A stretch of 9,910 nt of DNA from Deltaproteobacteria bacterium. GTDB taxonomy: Bacteria > Desulfobacterota > Binatia > Binatales > Binataceae. The notes beneath the pieces are model-generated. The model was given only the letters and a program-made list of their open reading frames with translations. It was not told the origin of the DNA and did no database searches. Positions 1-6,192 of this stretch are shown piece by piece. Positions within the stretch are counted from its first letter, which is position 1. The number at the start of each line of letters is the position of its first letter. The stretch spans positions 5,344-15,253 of the forward strand of contig PMOH01000506.1 of assembly GCA_003161515.1 (NCBI GenBank). The letters run 5' to 3'. The position numbers were made by a program, and so were the translations under genes.

Positions 1-356
1 AGGCGCTGAAGGCTGGCGGACGGCTGCTGCTGGACATGCTGAATCGCGAGTGGGCGATCGACAATTATATTCAGAACGACTGGCATAGCGGCGCCGACAG
101 AACCTTGTACGTCGAGCGGCGCGACCTCGATCTCGCGACCAGCCGCATGCACGTGCATTTTATTGTGGTGGATCCAAAGGGCGGCCGTCGCGAATCGATC
201 GGACATATCATCCGGCTGTACACGTTGACCGAGATGACGCGGCTGCTGGAGCGCGTCGGCCTGCACGTAACATCGGTGTTCGGGGGATTCGAGGGCGAGG
301 AATATGGGATTGGCACGCGGCGGATGATTATTGTCGCGGCGAAACCTAATCCCTAG
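1..356 (+). CDS. Class I SAM-dependent methyltransferase, C-terminal fragment (5' end off the window)
   Basis: The reading frame is open from the left edge (first full codon at base 3) to the TAG at 354-356. The gene therefore starts upstream, and the ATG at base 36 is internal. The first visible residues, ALKAGGRLLLDMLN, match the 'L+pGGrlll' strand-and-turn that follows the SAM-binding core of class I (Rossmann) methyltransferases. The end, with RLYTLTEMTRLLERVGLHVTSVFGGF and then RRMIIVAAKP, is the usual C-terminal helix and strand pair of the UbiE/Methyltransf_11/25 type. The SAM-binding glycine motif and the substrate-defining residues lie outside the window, so the substrate cannot be told. 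It lies 128 nt upstream of hpnJ with a promoter candidate between, so membership in the hopanoid unit is uncertain. Fold assignment is fairly sure, specific function unknown. Confidence 0.8.
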   Translation, partial: ALKAGGRLLLDMLNREWAIDNYIQNDWHSGADRTLYVERRDLDLATSRMHVHFIVVDPKGGRRESIGHIIRLYTLTEMTRLLERVGLHVTSVFGGFEGEEYGIGTRRMIIVAAKPNP

Positions 357-424
357 CCTTTTTCGGGAAGATTGCCGGTCAGCGTTTGCCCGCCGCCAGC
401 AGTTCCCTTTGCACCGCCGCATTG

Positions 425-453
425 TTGCCTTCGGTGGTCGCGGTTTGTATAGT
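425..453 (+). promoter_or_regulatory. Candidate sigma70-type promoter for hpnJ
   Basis: A -35-like TTGCCT (425-430, 4/6 to consensus) and a -10-like TATAGT (448-453, 5/6) are separated by exactly 17 nt. They lie in the 128-nt gap between the methyltransferase stop and hpnJ. Transcription would start near 460, leaving a short 5' leader. This is the most promoter-like pair seen in the plus-strand gaps. No operator or riboswitch is visible in the rest of 357-484, and no hairpin-plus-T-tract terminator for the upstream gene is seen. The promoter is inferred from box match and spacing only. Confidence 0.5.
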
Positions 454-484
454 TCGTGACTAACCAATCGGACAGTCATAAGGT

Positions 485-1945
485 ATGCTTCAAAATATGG
501 ATGTAATGAAAACACTTTTTCTGAATCCGCCCTCGTACGACGACTTTGACGGGGGTGCCGGTTCGCGTTACCAGGCGACGCGCGAGGTCTGGTCATTTTG
601 GTATCCGACGTGGCTGGCGTATCCGGCCGGGATGATTCCAGGCGCTCGGTTGCTCGACGCGCCGCCGCACAATTACACGGTAGAGATGACCGTCAACGAG
701 GCCAAGAATTACGACCTGGTCGTGATTCACACCTCGACGCCGTCGCTCAGGATGGACGCGCGCACCGCCGAAGCAATCAAGGCGGCGAATCCGAATACGA
801 TCATCGCGATGGTCGGGGGACATCCGACCGCGCGGCCTGAGGAGACGCTGAAATTGTCGCCGTCGATCGACATCGCGGCGCGCAAGGAATTCGACTACTC
901 GATGCTTGAAGTGGCGGAGGGCCGCGACTGGAGCACGATCGGCGGAATCAGCTATCAGAAGGATGGCGCGCAGCATCATAATCCCGACCGACCTGCGCTC
1001 ACTGACGAAGAACTCGACAAGCTGCCGTTCGTGACCGAGGTTTACGAAAAAAACCTCGACTACCTGAAGTACAACAGTCCCTACTGCCAATATCCGTACG
1101 TTTCGATGTACACCGGGCGCGGCTGCCCGGCGCGATGCACGTTCTGCTTGTGGCCGCAGGTCACGCAAGGGCATCGCTATCGCGTGCGAAGCCCCGAGAA
1201 TGTTTACGAAGAAGTGGCGGCGATGAAATCGAAGTTCCCGAAGATGAAGGAACTGTTTTTCGACGACGACACTTTCACCGCGGACCCGGCGCGCGCGCGG
1301 AAAATCGCGCAGCTGCTAAAGCCGCTCGGGATCACGTGGTCCACCAATTCGCGCGCCAACGTCGATTACGAAACGCTGAAGATCATGAAGGACGGCGGGC
1401 TGCGGCTGTTCGTGGTCGGCTACGAATCGGGCAACGCGCAGATTTTGAAGAACATCAAGAAGGGCGTCGGCATCGATCGCGCGCGGCGCTTCACCAAGGA
1501 TTGCCACGAGTTGGGAATACTGATTCACGGCACCTTCATCCTCGGACTGCCGGGCGAGAACAAGGAGACGATCGAGGAATCGATGCGGTTCGCGCGCGAG
1601 ATGGACTGCGAGACGATCCAGGTGTCGCTCGCGTCGCCGTACCCAGGCACCGAGTTGTTCGACTACGTGACGAAAAACGGATTCCTGGCGGTCGATCCGC
1701 TGCTCGACGAATCCGGCTACCAGAAGTGCACGATCACTTATCCCGGGCTGACCAACGAAGAAATTTACGGCGCGGTCGAACGCTTCTATCGCAGCTTCTA
1801 TTTCCGGCCGAAGTACATATTCAAGTCGGTGAGAAAGATGATGACGTCGATGGAAGAGACGAAGCGGATGCTCAACGAGGGGCGTCAATTTCTATCGACG
1901 ATGCGTCAGCGACGGCATCAGACTGCGCAGCAAGCGTCGGCCTGA
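485..1945 (+). CDS. hpnJ: Hopanoid biosynthesis-associated radical SAM protein HpnJ
   Basis: This looks like the radical SAM enzyme that, in work on Burkholderia cenocepacia, converts bacteriohopanetetrol glucosamine to bacteriohopanetetrol cyclitol ether. The N-terminal ~190 residues form a cobalamin-binding-like Rossmann domain (VVIHTSTPSLRMDA, then MVGGHPTARPEE) without an evident DxHxxG motif. The radical SAM core follows, with the 4Fe-4S cysteines at C214, C218 and C221 in GCPARCTFCLW, then FFDDDTF (258-264), GYESGN, GLPGE (354-358) and SPYPGTELFDY. The family-like N-terminus MKTLFLNPPSYDDFDGGAG starts at the third in-frame ATG (506), which gives 479 aa. The ATGs at 485 and 497 add seven or three residues, and the AAGG at 480-483 sits too close to 485 to be convincing. 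hpnI follows after 102 nt on the same strand. HpnJ acts after HpnI although its gene comes first. Identification is strong; the exact start is uncertain. Confidence 0.92.
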   Translation: MLQNMDVMKTLFLNPPSYDDFDGGAGSRYQATREVWSFWYPTWLAYPAGMIPGARLLDAPPHNYTVEMTVNEAKNYDLVVIHTSTPSLRMDARTAEAIKAANPNTIIAMVGGHPTARPEETLKLSPSIDIAARKEFDYSMLEVAEGRDWSTIGGISYQKDGAQHHNPDRPALTDEELDKLPFVTEVYEKNLDYLKYNSPYCQYPYVSMYTGRGCPARCTFCLWPQVTQGHRYRVRSPENVYEEVAAMKSKFPKMKELFFDDDTFTADPARARKIAQLLKPLGITWSTNSRANVDYETLKIMKDGGLRLFVVGYESGNAQILKNIKKGVGIDRARRFTKDCHELGILIHGTFILGLPGENKETIEESMRFAREMDCETIQVSLASPYPGTELFDYVTKNGFLAVDPLLDESGYQKCTITYPGLTNEEIYGAVERFYRSFYFRPKYIFKSVRKMMTSMEETKRMLNEGRQFLSTMRQRRHQTAQQASA

Positions 1946-2047
1946 AATAGAATTCCGGGCGCGAGCAAGGGGCAGGCGCGAGATCCGCGGCAGGACGTCT
2001 GTGGGGCGATCTGCCATCCCGGATAAGCGCGCGGTGCGAGTCATTCG
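1946..2047 (+). other. Spacer between hpnJ and hpnI, no clear signal
   Basis: This 102-nt gap is GC-rich and holds no ORF, no convincing promoter pair and no hairpin with a T-tract. The only structures seen are an 8-nt direct repeat GGCGCGAG (1958-1965 and 1975-1982) and a tiny inverted repeat ATCC-C-GGAT (2016-2024). Both are compatible with chance at this GC content. A weak GAG (2038-2040) lies 7 nt before the hpnI ATG and is the only ribosome-binding candidate. The absence of a terminator favours read-through from hpnJ into hpnI. Confidence 0.5.
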
Positions 2048-3205
2048 ATGACTATCTGGATCGCTTTACCCGCTGCGGCGCTGTGCGTGTCGATGTTCTA
2101 CTACGCCGCGGCAACGCTCGCAGCGATCAGGTTTGCAAAGCGCACCGTCTCTCCCCTGCCCCCGCTGCCCAAGGTTCCGCCGCGCGTGGCGGTGCTGAAG
2201 CCGCTGCACGGCAGCAGCAATTCGCTGGCCTCAAACCTCGTAAGCTTTCTGGAAATCGCATACCCGCGGGTCGAATTTTATTTCGGCGTTGAGAGCTACG
2301 AGGATGCGGCTGCCGAGATTCCGGTAGCACTGCGGCAACGCTACCAGTACGCGAATATCACGCTGATGATTGGCGAAGAGCCCAACTGCAGCAATCGCAA
2401 AATCGCGAAGCTGGTCAAGATGGCGGACCGCGCCGAGAAGGCCGAAGTGTTCGTGCTCAGCGACGCCGATGTATCGGTCGATCGCGACTACCTGAAGCGG
2501 ATCGTCGGCGAGCTGATGTCGGACGAGAAAGTCGGCATCGTGACCTGCGCGTATCGGGCGCGGCCGGGCGGTTCGTTCGCGTCGCGGCTGGAGGCGCTCT
2601 ACGTCAACACCGATTTTCTGCCGCAGATTCTGCTCGCGGAAATGATCGAGCCGATGCACTACGCACTCGGCGCGACGATCGCGATCAAACGCAAGGTGCT
2701 CGAGGCAGCGGGCGGATTCCGCGCGGTCAAAAACATGCTAGCCGACGACTTCTACCTGGGCAATTTCGTTAATACGCAAGGCTACGAGATCAAACTGTCC
2801 GACGCGATCGTCACGTTGACGTGCGAGGAAAAGAATTTCGCCGACTTCTGGCACCATCAACTACGCTGGGCGCGCACCTACCGCACGGTGCGTCCAATCA
2901 GCCTCGCGACTATTCTGATGCACGGCCCATTCTGGGCGCTGGTGCTGCTGGCGGTCACGCGCGGTAGCGCCGCGGCCTTCGCGGCATTGGTGCTGGTGGT
3001 TGCCGCGCGGCTAGCGATGTCGGCGGCGATCGTCGGCCGCGTGCTCAAGATGCCCGAGATGCTGGGCGACCTGTGGCTTGTTCCCTTCAAGGACCTGATA
3101 ATGACCGGCGTCTGGTTTGGCAGCCTGCTCAGCAACAAAGTGATGTGGGCGGGACGCCGGTTCAAGGTGATCCGCGGCGGCGCGATGCGCGAAGTGAAGA
3201 GCTGA
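2048..3205 (+). CDS. hpnI: Hopanoid biosynthesis-associated glycosyltransferase HpnI (GT21, ceramide glucosyltransferase-like)
   Basis: This is probably the membrane glycosyltransferase that attaches N-acetylglucosamine to bacteriohopanetetrol, giving the substrate for HpnK and then HpnJ. Its 385 aa fit the family. An N-terminal membrane segment (~3-27) is followed by a cytoplasmic GT-A domain starting at RVAVLKPLHG. That domain carries the DxD-type metal site SDADV (D139, D141), a catalytic-type acid pair in LADDFYLG (D233, D234) and HHQLRWART (R273, W274), the QxxRW-equivalent motif, with H270 at its first position. Two or three hydrophobic segments follow (~285-370), ending in VMWAGRRFKV. 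The ATG at 2048 gives the expected hydrophobic N-terminus. It lies 102 nt after hpnJ, and its stop is only 4 nt before the next start, so it is probably co-transcribed with both. Family assignment is strong; the sugar donor is inferred from characterised HpnI. Confidence 0.9.
   Translation: MTIWIALPAAALCVSMFYYAAATLAAIRFAKRTVSPLPPLPKVPPRVAVLKPLHGSSNSLASNLVSFLEIAYPRVEFYFGVESYEDAAAEIPVALRQRYQYANITLMIGEEPNCSNRKIAKLVKMADRAEKAEVFVLSDADVSVDRDYLKRIVGELMSDEKVGIVTCAYRARPGGSFASRLEALYVNTDFLPQILLAEMIEPMHYALGATIAIKRKVLEAAGGFRAVKNMLADDFYLGNFVNTQGYEIKLSDAIVTLTCEEKNFADFWHHQLRWARTYRTVRPISLATILMHGPFWALVLLAVTRGSAAAFAALVLVVAARLAMSAAIVGRVLKMPEMLGDLWLVPFKDLIMTGVWFGSLLSNKVMWAGRRFKVIRGGAMREVKS
3196..3201 (+). promoter_or_regulatory. 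Ribosome-binding candidate supporting the GTG start of the EamA gene
   Basis: GAAGAG lies within the last codons of hpnI, 8 nt before the GTG at 3210. The match to the anti-Shine-Dalgarno sequence is moderate. Its place inside the upstream gene and the 4-nt gap between stop and start suggest translational coupling to hpnI. The first in-frame ATG (3252) would cut off most of the first membrane helix, so the GTG is preferred. Confidence 0.45.
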
Positions 3206-3209
3206 ACCA

Positions 3210-4103
3210 GTGATCCTCTACCTGTCTCTCGCGATCGTAGCGAGCGCACTGATGGCGCTCGGCCTGCTGATGATGAAGACGCGATCGGCGCATCTTCCAA
3301 TGGCGGCAGGTGCGAACGTGATCGGCGCGATCGCCGCGTGGCTCCGCGATCCGATGTGGATCGGCGGACTCGGCGTCCAGACCGCAGGCTGGGTCTGTTA
3401 CGTGATCGCGGTGTCGCGAGCGCCGGTCTCGATGGTGGCGGTGATGGGACAGGGTGGAATCGCGCTATTCGTAGTTGCATCGGTGGTGGTGCTCGGCGAG
3501 CGCGCGAGTCCTCGCGAATGGGCCGGCATCGCTGCGATCGTGTTCGGGATGCTGATGCTGACGCTGTCGCTCAACGGCGGCGAGACTGAAGGGGCGCTCG
3601 AGCCCGCAACCCTGCTGATCTTCACCGTCCTGCTGACGCTCGCAGGATTGGCTCCCATGGCCGTCGCGCGGCTGAACGCCAGTGGCACCGCGGCGGCGAT
3701 TTTTTCCGGCGTCGCATTCGGCCTGGGCGCATTGTTCACCAAGGCGATGACGCTCGAGTTTGGCGGCGACACCGCCGCGCTGGCACTACGACTAGTCTCG
3801 AATCCTTACGTCTATGGCGTGGTCGTCGCCAACATCGTCGGCATTGTCATGCTGCAGAACTCGTTTCATTCTGCGCGCGCGATAATTGCAATGCCGTTGT
3901 CGGGGGCGCTGTCGAACATCGTGCCAATCGTCGGCGGGATAGTCGTATTCGGCGAACGACTGCCTGCCGGTTCGACCGCTGCTACAATGCGCGTTGGCGC
4001 ATTCGTATTGACGATCGCAGCCGGCGCACTATTGGCTGGAGCGCGCGAGCAATCGCCTGCCGAGCCGGTCGTCGTCGCACCGCTGTCGAGAGTAAAGACC
4101 TGA
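3210..4103 (+). CDS. EamA/DMT-family membrane transporter, coupled to hpnI
   Basis: This 297-aa protein is almost entirely hydrophobic, with about ten predicted membrane helices in two EamA-type halves. The repeat mark is visible in each half: VVLGERASPREWAGI (E97) and VVFGERLPAGSTAATMRVGAF (E249), each at the end of a helix and followed by another long helix. Members of the drug/metabolite transporter superfamily move small metabolites. The related ArnE/ArnF proteins flip a lipid-linked aminosugar across the inner membrane. The start is GTG, 4 nt after the hpnI stop, so it is very probably in the hpnI operon and translationally coupled. Its substrate cannot be read from the sequence. Movement of the glycosylated or cyclitol-ether hopanoid, or of an unrelated metabolite, are both possible. 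The gene ends 4 nt from the convergent SMP-30 gene. Confidence 0.85.
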   Translation: MILYLSLAIVASALMALGLLMMKTRSAHLPMAAGANVIGAIAAWLRDPMWIGGLGVQTAGWVCYVIAVSRAPVSMVAVMGQGGIALFVVASVVVLGERASPREWAGIAAIVFGMLMLTLSLNGGETEGALEPATLLIFTVLLTLAGLAPMAVARLNASGTAAAIFSGVAFGLGALFTKAMTLEFGGDTAALALRLVSNPYVYGVVVANIVGIVMLQNSFHSARAIIAMPLSGALSNIVPIVGGIVVFGERLPAGSTAATMRVGAFVLTIAAGALLAGAREQSPAEPVVVAPLSRVKT

Positions 4104-4107
4104 ATTA

Positions 4108-4950
4108 CTAAAAGTTCGCTTTCGGCACCGGCAGTCCGGGGACGTCGGCGCGCCCGCGAAAGATCGTTCCCTTGCGATTCGGATCGTCGGTATTGTCGGC
4201 GGTCACGACGTAGAGATCGCGCATGTCACGCCCGCCGAAGACCAGGCTGGTCACCATCGTGGCCGGCAATTTGATGCGCTTAACAACCGTGGCATCCTTC
4301 GAGAAGTGCACGACCTCGCCGAAGCGTGCTGCCGCGACCCACACGCCGCCTTGCGCATCGACTGCGAGCCCATCGGGAATTCCCTCGGGCATTTTTGCGA
4401 AGATGCGACGGTCCTTGACGCCGCGCTCGTGCGTTACGTCGTAAGCCCAGACCGCGCGCGTGGTGGAATCCGAATGGTACAAATGTTTTCTGTCGGGACT
4501 GAAGCCGAGGCCGTTGCTGACCTCGATCCCGTCCCACAGCTTCACCGCGCGGCCGGGCGGATCGATGCGAAACAGGCTGCCCGGAATCGGTTTGTCGTTG
4601 CTGAGAGGATTGAAGTTGATGGTGCCGGTGAAAACGCTGCCGTGATCGTCGCTCGTGAGATCGTTCATGCTGACCGGCTTGCCTTCCCAGGTGGCGAACA
4701 GGTCGCGGCTCTTGCCGGTCTTCTCGTCCCAATGAATCAGGGCGCGGCCGGTGAGCACGAGCCCGCCGCTTTGATTGAAGTTCATGCCGCCGACGCCCTT
4801 GCGTTTGGGGATCAGCGTTTCGACGTTGCCGCCGGGATTGCGCCGGTAGATACCGCCGTTGGGAATGTCGCTGAAGTAGAAGCGGCCCATGTCATCGACA
4901 CGCGGCGCTTCGAGCAGGCCGTAGCCGCTCGCGAGCATCTCGAATTCCAT
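4108..4950 (-). CDS. SMP-30/gluconolactonase/LRE-family beta-propeller protein
   Basis: The 280-aa protein has the repeated blade pattern of the SMP-30/gluconolactonase family, whose members are mostly metal-dependent lactonases. The probable metal and substrate residues are present in order: E14 (GLLEAP, first-strand Glu), N96-D97 (SMNDLTSDDHG), N146 (VSNGLGFSPD) and D193 (IPDGLAVDAQGGVWVA). No signal peptide is seen, so it is probably cytoplasmic. The start at 4950 is backed by a strong Shine-Dalgarno, and the protein begins directly with the first blade. It is the last gene of the minus-strand row, 64 nt after the VIT1-fusion gene, with no promoter evident between. Nothing links a lactonase to metal efflux, so it may be a passenger. 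The substrate is unknown. Family call is strong; enzymatic activity is inferred from retained residues. Confidence 0.85.
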   Translation of the reverse strand: MEFEMLASGYGLLEAPRVDDMGRFYFSDIPNGGIYRRNPGGNVETLIPKRKGVGGMNFNQSGGLVLTGRALIHWDEKTGKSRDLFATWEGKPVSMNDLTSDDHGSVFTGTINFNPLSNDKPIPGSLFRIDPPGRAVKLWDGIEVSNGLGFSPDRKHLYHSDSTTRAVWAYDVTHERGVKDRRIFAKMPEGIPDGLAVDAQGGVWVAAARFGEVVHFSKDATVVKRIKLPATMVTSLVFGGRDMRDLYVVTADNTDDPNRKGTIFRGRADVPGLPVPKANF

Positions 4951-4958
4951 CGCTGAGA

Positions 4959-4965
4959 TCCTCCT
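4959..4965 (-). promoter_or_regulatory. Strong Shine-Dalgarno of the SMP-30 gene
   Basis: Read on the minus strand this is AGGAGGA, 8 nt before the ATG whose first base is 4950. It is a near-perfect ribosome-binding site, the best in the window, and it fixes the start. The rest of the 64-nt spacer (4951-5014) shows no convincing promoter or terminator. Confidence 0.8.
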
Positions 4966-5014
4966 AATCCCCGTTTACCACGGTTACTGCGAGACGGCGA
5001 GGAGCGCGGACGCC

Positions 5015-6142
5015 TCAAGTGAGGGTGGCGCCGATAGCCCGGCCAATTAAAAAAGTTACACCGGCAGCGCCCAGGCCGAGTGCGAGTTGTCGGCTCCCGG
5101 AGCGCAGGACAGTCACCCCGGTGAAGATCGTGATCGCGGCTCCAATCGCGAACAAGCCGATCCCGCTCAGTCCAATACTTGCGATTACGGCAGCACTCCC
5201 GCCAGCGATCATGAAAGGTACAATCGGAAAAATCGCGCCGAGAGCGAAGAGCATGAACGACGCCAGCGCAGCCTCCCAGGCGGAGCCACCCAACTCAGTC
5301 GGATCAATTCCAAGTTCCTCACGGGCGAGCGCGTCGAGAGTGGCCGTCTTGTCGGAGAGCATTTGATCGACCACGCGCTTCGCTTCATCGCTGCTCAGTC
5401 CTTTCGATTCGTAGATCAGTTGCAGCTCCTCGCCCTCGCCTTTCGGATCTTCTTCCAGCTCACTCGATTCGATCCGAATTTCCCGCTCCGCCAGCTCTCG
5501 CGCGCTGGTCACTGAAACCCACTCTCCCAGCGCCATCGAGCATGCGCCCGCAATCAGGCCCGCGACGCCGGTGATGAGAATTCCGTGACGGTTGACAGCT
5601 GCGCCTGCCACTCCCATCACCAGGCTTAAATTCGAGCAGAGGCCGTCATTTGCGCCGAGCACCGCAGCGCGCAAGGCGTTGCCTCCTACCGCGCGATGCC
5701 GTCCCTCGAGTCGTCCAAGAAAACTTCCGCTTAATCCTTTAGGCTGCGTGCGTATCAATTGTCCCAGGACGCGCGTATGCCATTGCTCCTGCGCGCTCAT
5801 CCGGGTACCGCTGGTCTCGGGCTGTTTCACGTATACATTTCGGTCCATCGCCTCTTTGGCGGCGATGGTCGAGAGGACCGCGTCGGCCCCAAGTCTGTGG
5901 GCGATCCACGCAAGCGCGCGGCTGCGCCAGGACGGCCGGCGTTCTCCGACGGTCGCTCCGGCAGCGCGCAACTTCTCTTCCCAAAATCCGATGTGCGCTT
6001 CCTCCATCCTGGCGAGATTGGAGTACACTTTAGCGATCTTCGGGTCGGGCTCGCTCTGCGCCATCGCGCGATACTCAGCAGCGCTATCGACCTCGTCTTG
6101 CCAGTTTTCCCGATAGCGTTCGACATCAGCTGGTTGCGCCAT
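5015..6142 (-). CDS. Rubrerythrin-VIT1 fusion, MbfA-like iron/manganese exporter
   Basis: This 375-aa membrane protein has two parts. Residues ~5-130 are a ferritin/rubrerythrin-like four-helix domain with a full diiron-type ligand set: E17, E47-x2-H50 (in MEEAHIGFW), E97 (AAKEAMDR) and E119-x2-H122 (EQWH). Residues ~150-375 are a VIT1/CCC1-type transporter with about five membrane helices, opening with LRAAVLGANDGLCSNLSLVMG. A Glu-rich cytoplasmic linker (~214-247, AREL, EREIRIESSELEEDP and on) corresponds to the VIT metal-binding region. The architecture matches MbfA of Agrobacterium and Bradyrhizobium, which exports iron to the cytoplasm's exterior under iron excess or peroxide stress. The start has a good AAGGA, 7 nt upstream. 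It lies 50 nt after the RND pump gene on the same strand. Fold and architecture are clear; metal specificity is inferred. Confidence 0.88.
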   Translation of the reverse strand: MAQPADVERYRENWQDEVDSAAEYRAMAQSEPDPKIAKVYSNLARMEEAHIGFWEEKLRAAGATVGERRPSWRSRALAWIAHRLGADAVLSTIAAKEAMDRNVYVKQPETSGTRMSAQEQWHTRVLGQLIRTQPKGLSGSFLGRLEGRHRAVGGNALRAAVLGANDGLCSNLSLVMGVAGAAVNRHGILITGVAGLIAGACSMALGEWVSVTSARELAEREIRIESSELEEDPKGEGEELQLIYESKGLSSDEAKRVVDQMLSDKTATLDALAREELGIDPTELGGSAWEAALASFMLFALGAIFPIVPFMIAGGSAAVIASIGLSGIGLFAIGAAITIFTGVTVLRSGSRQLALGLGAAGVTFLIGRAIGATLT

Positions 6143-6149
6143 ATTCTTG

Positions 6150-6154
6150 TCCTT
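6150..6154 (-). promoter_or_regulatory. Shine-Dalgarno of the rubrerythrin-VIT1 gene
   Basis: On the minus strand this reads AAGGA, 7 nt before the ATG at 6142. It supports the chosen start, which also gives the complete first helix of the ferritin-like domain. Confidence 0.7.
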
Positions 6155-6192
6155 CGCAAAAGAGAGCGCGCGCGAGGCTTGAGATTTTACTG

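Noticed and set aside
593..1174. 193-codon minus-strand ORF inside hpnJ
   Set aside because: Arg-rich translation typical of antisense frames in GC-rich genes, no ribosome-binding site or conserved motif.
1135..1950. 271-codon plus-strand ORF overlapping hpnJ in another frame
   Set aside because: Its translation is Arg/Ala/His-rich low-complexity sequence with no family marks, while the hpnJ frame carries the full radical SAM motif set. It is a shadow of GC-rich codons.
1946..2047. Possible riboswitch, small RNA or attenuator between hpnJ and hpnI
   Set aside because: Only an 8-nt direct repeat and a very short inverted repeat are present; no stable stem set, T-tract or known aptamer-like pattern is seen.
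4306..4956. 216-codon plus-strand ORF antisense to the SMP-30 gene
   Set aside because: The minus-strand frame shows a complete propeller with conserved residues and a strong Shine-Dalgarno. The antisense translation has no family features.
4951..5014. Possible terminator or promoter between the VIT1 fusion and SMP-30 genes
   Set aside because: Only a 3-bp ACC/GGT pairing around GTAACCGTGGTAAAC was found, with no T-tract and no paired promoter boxes.
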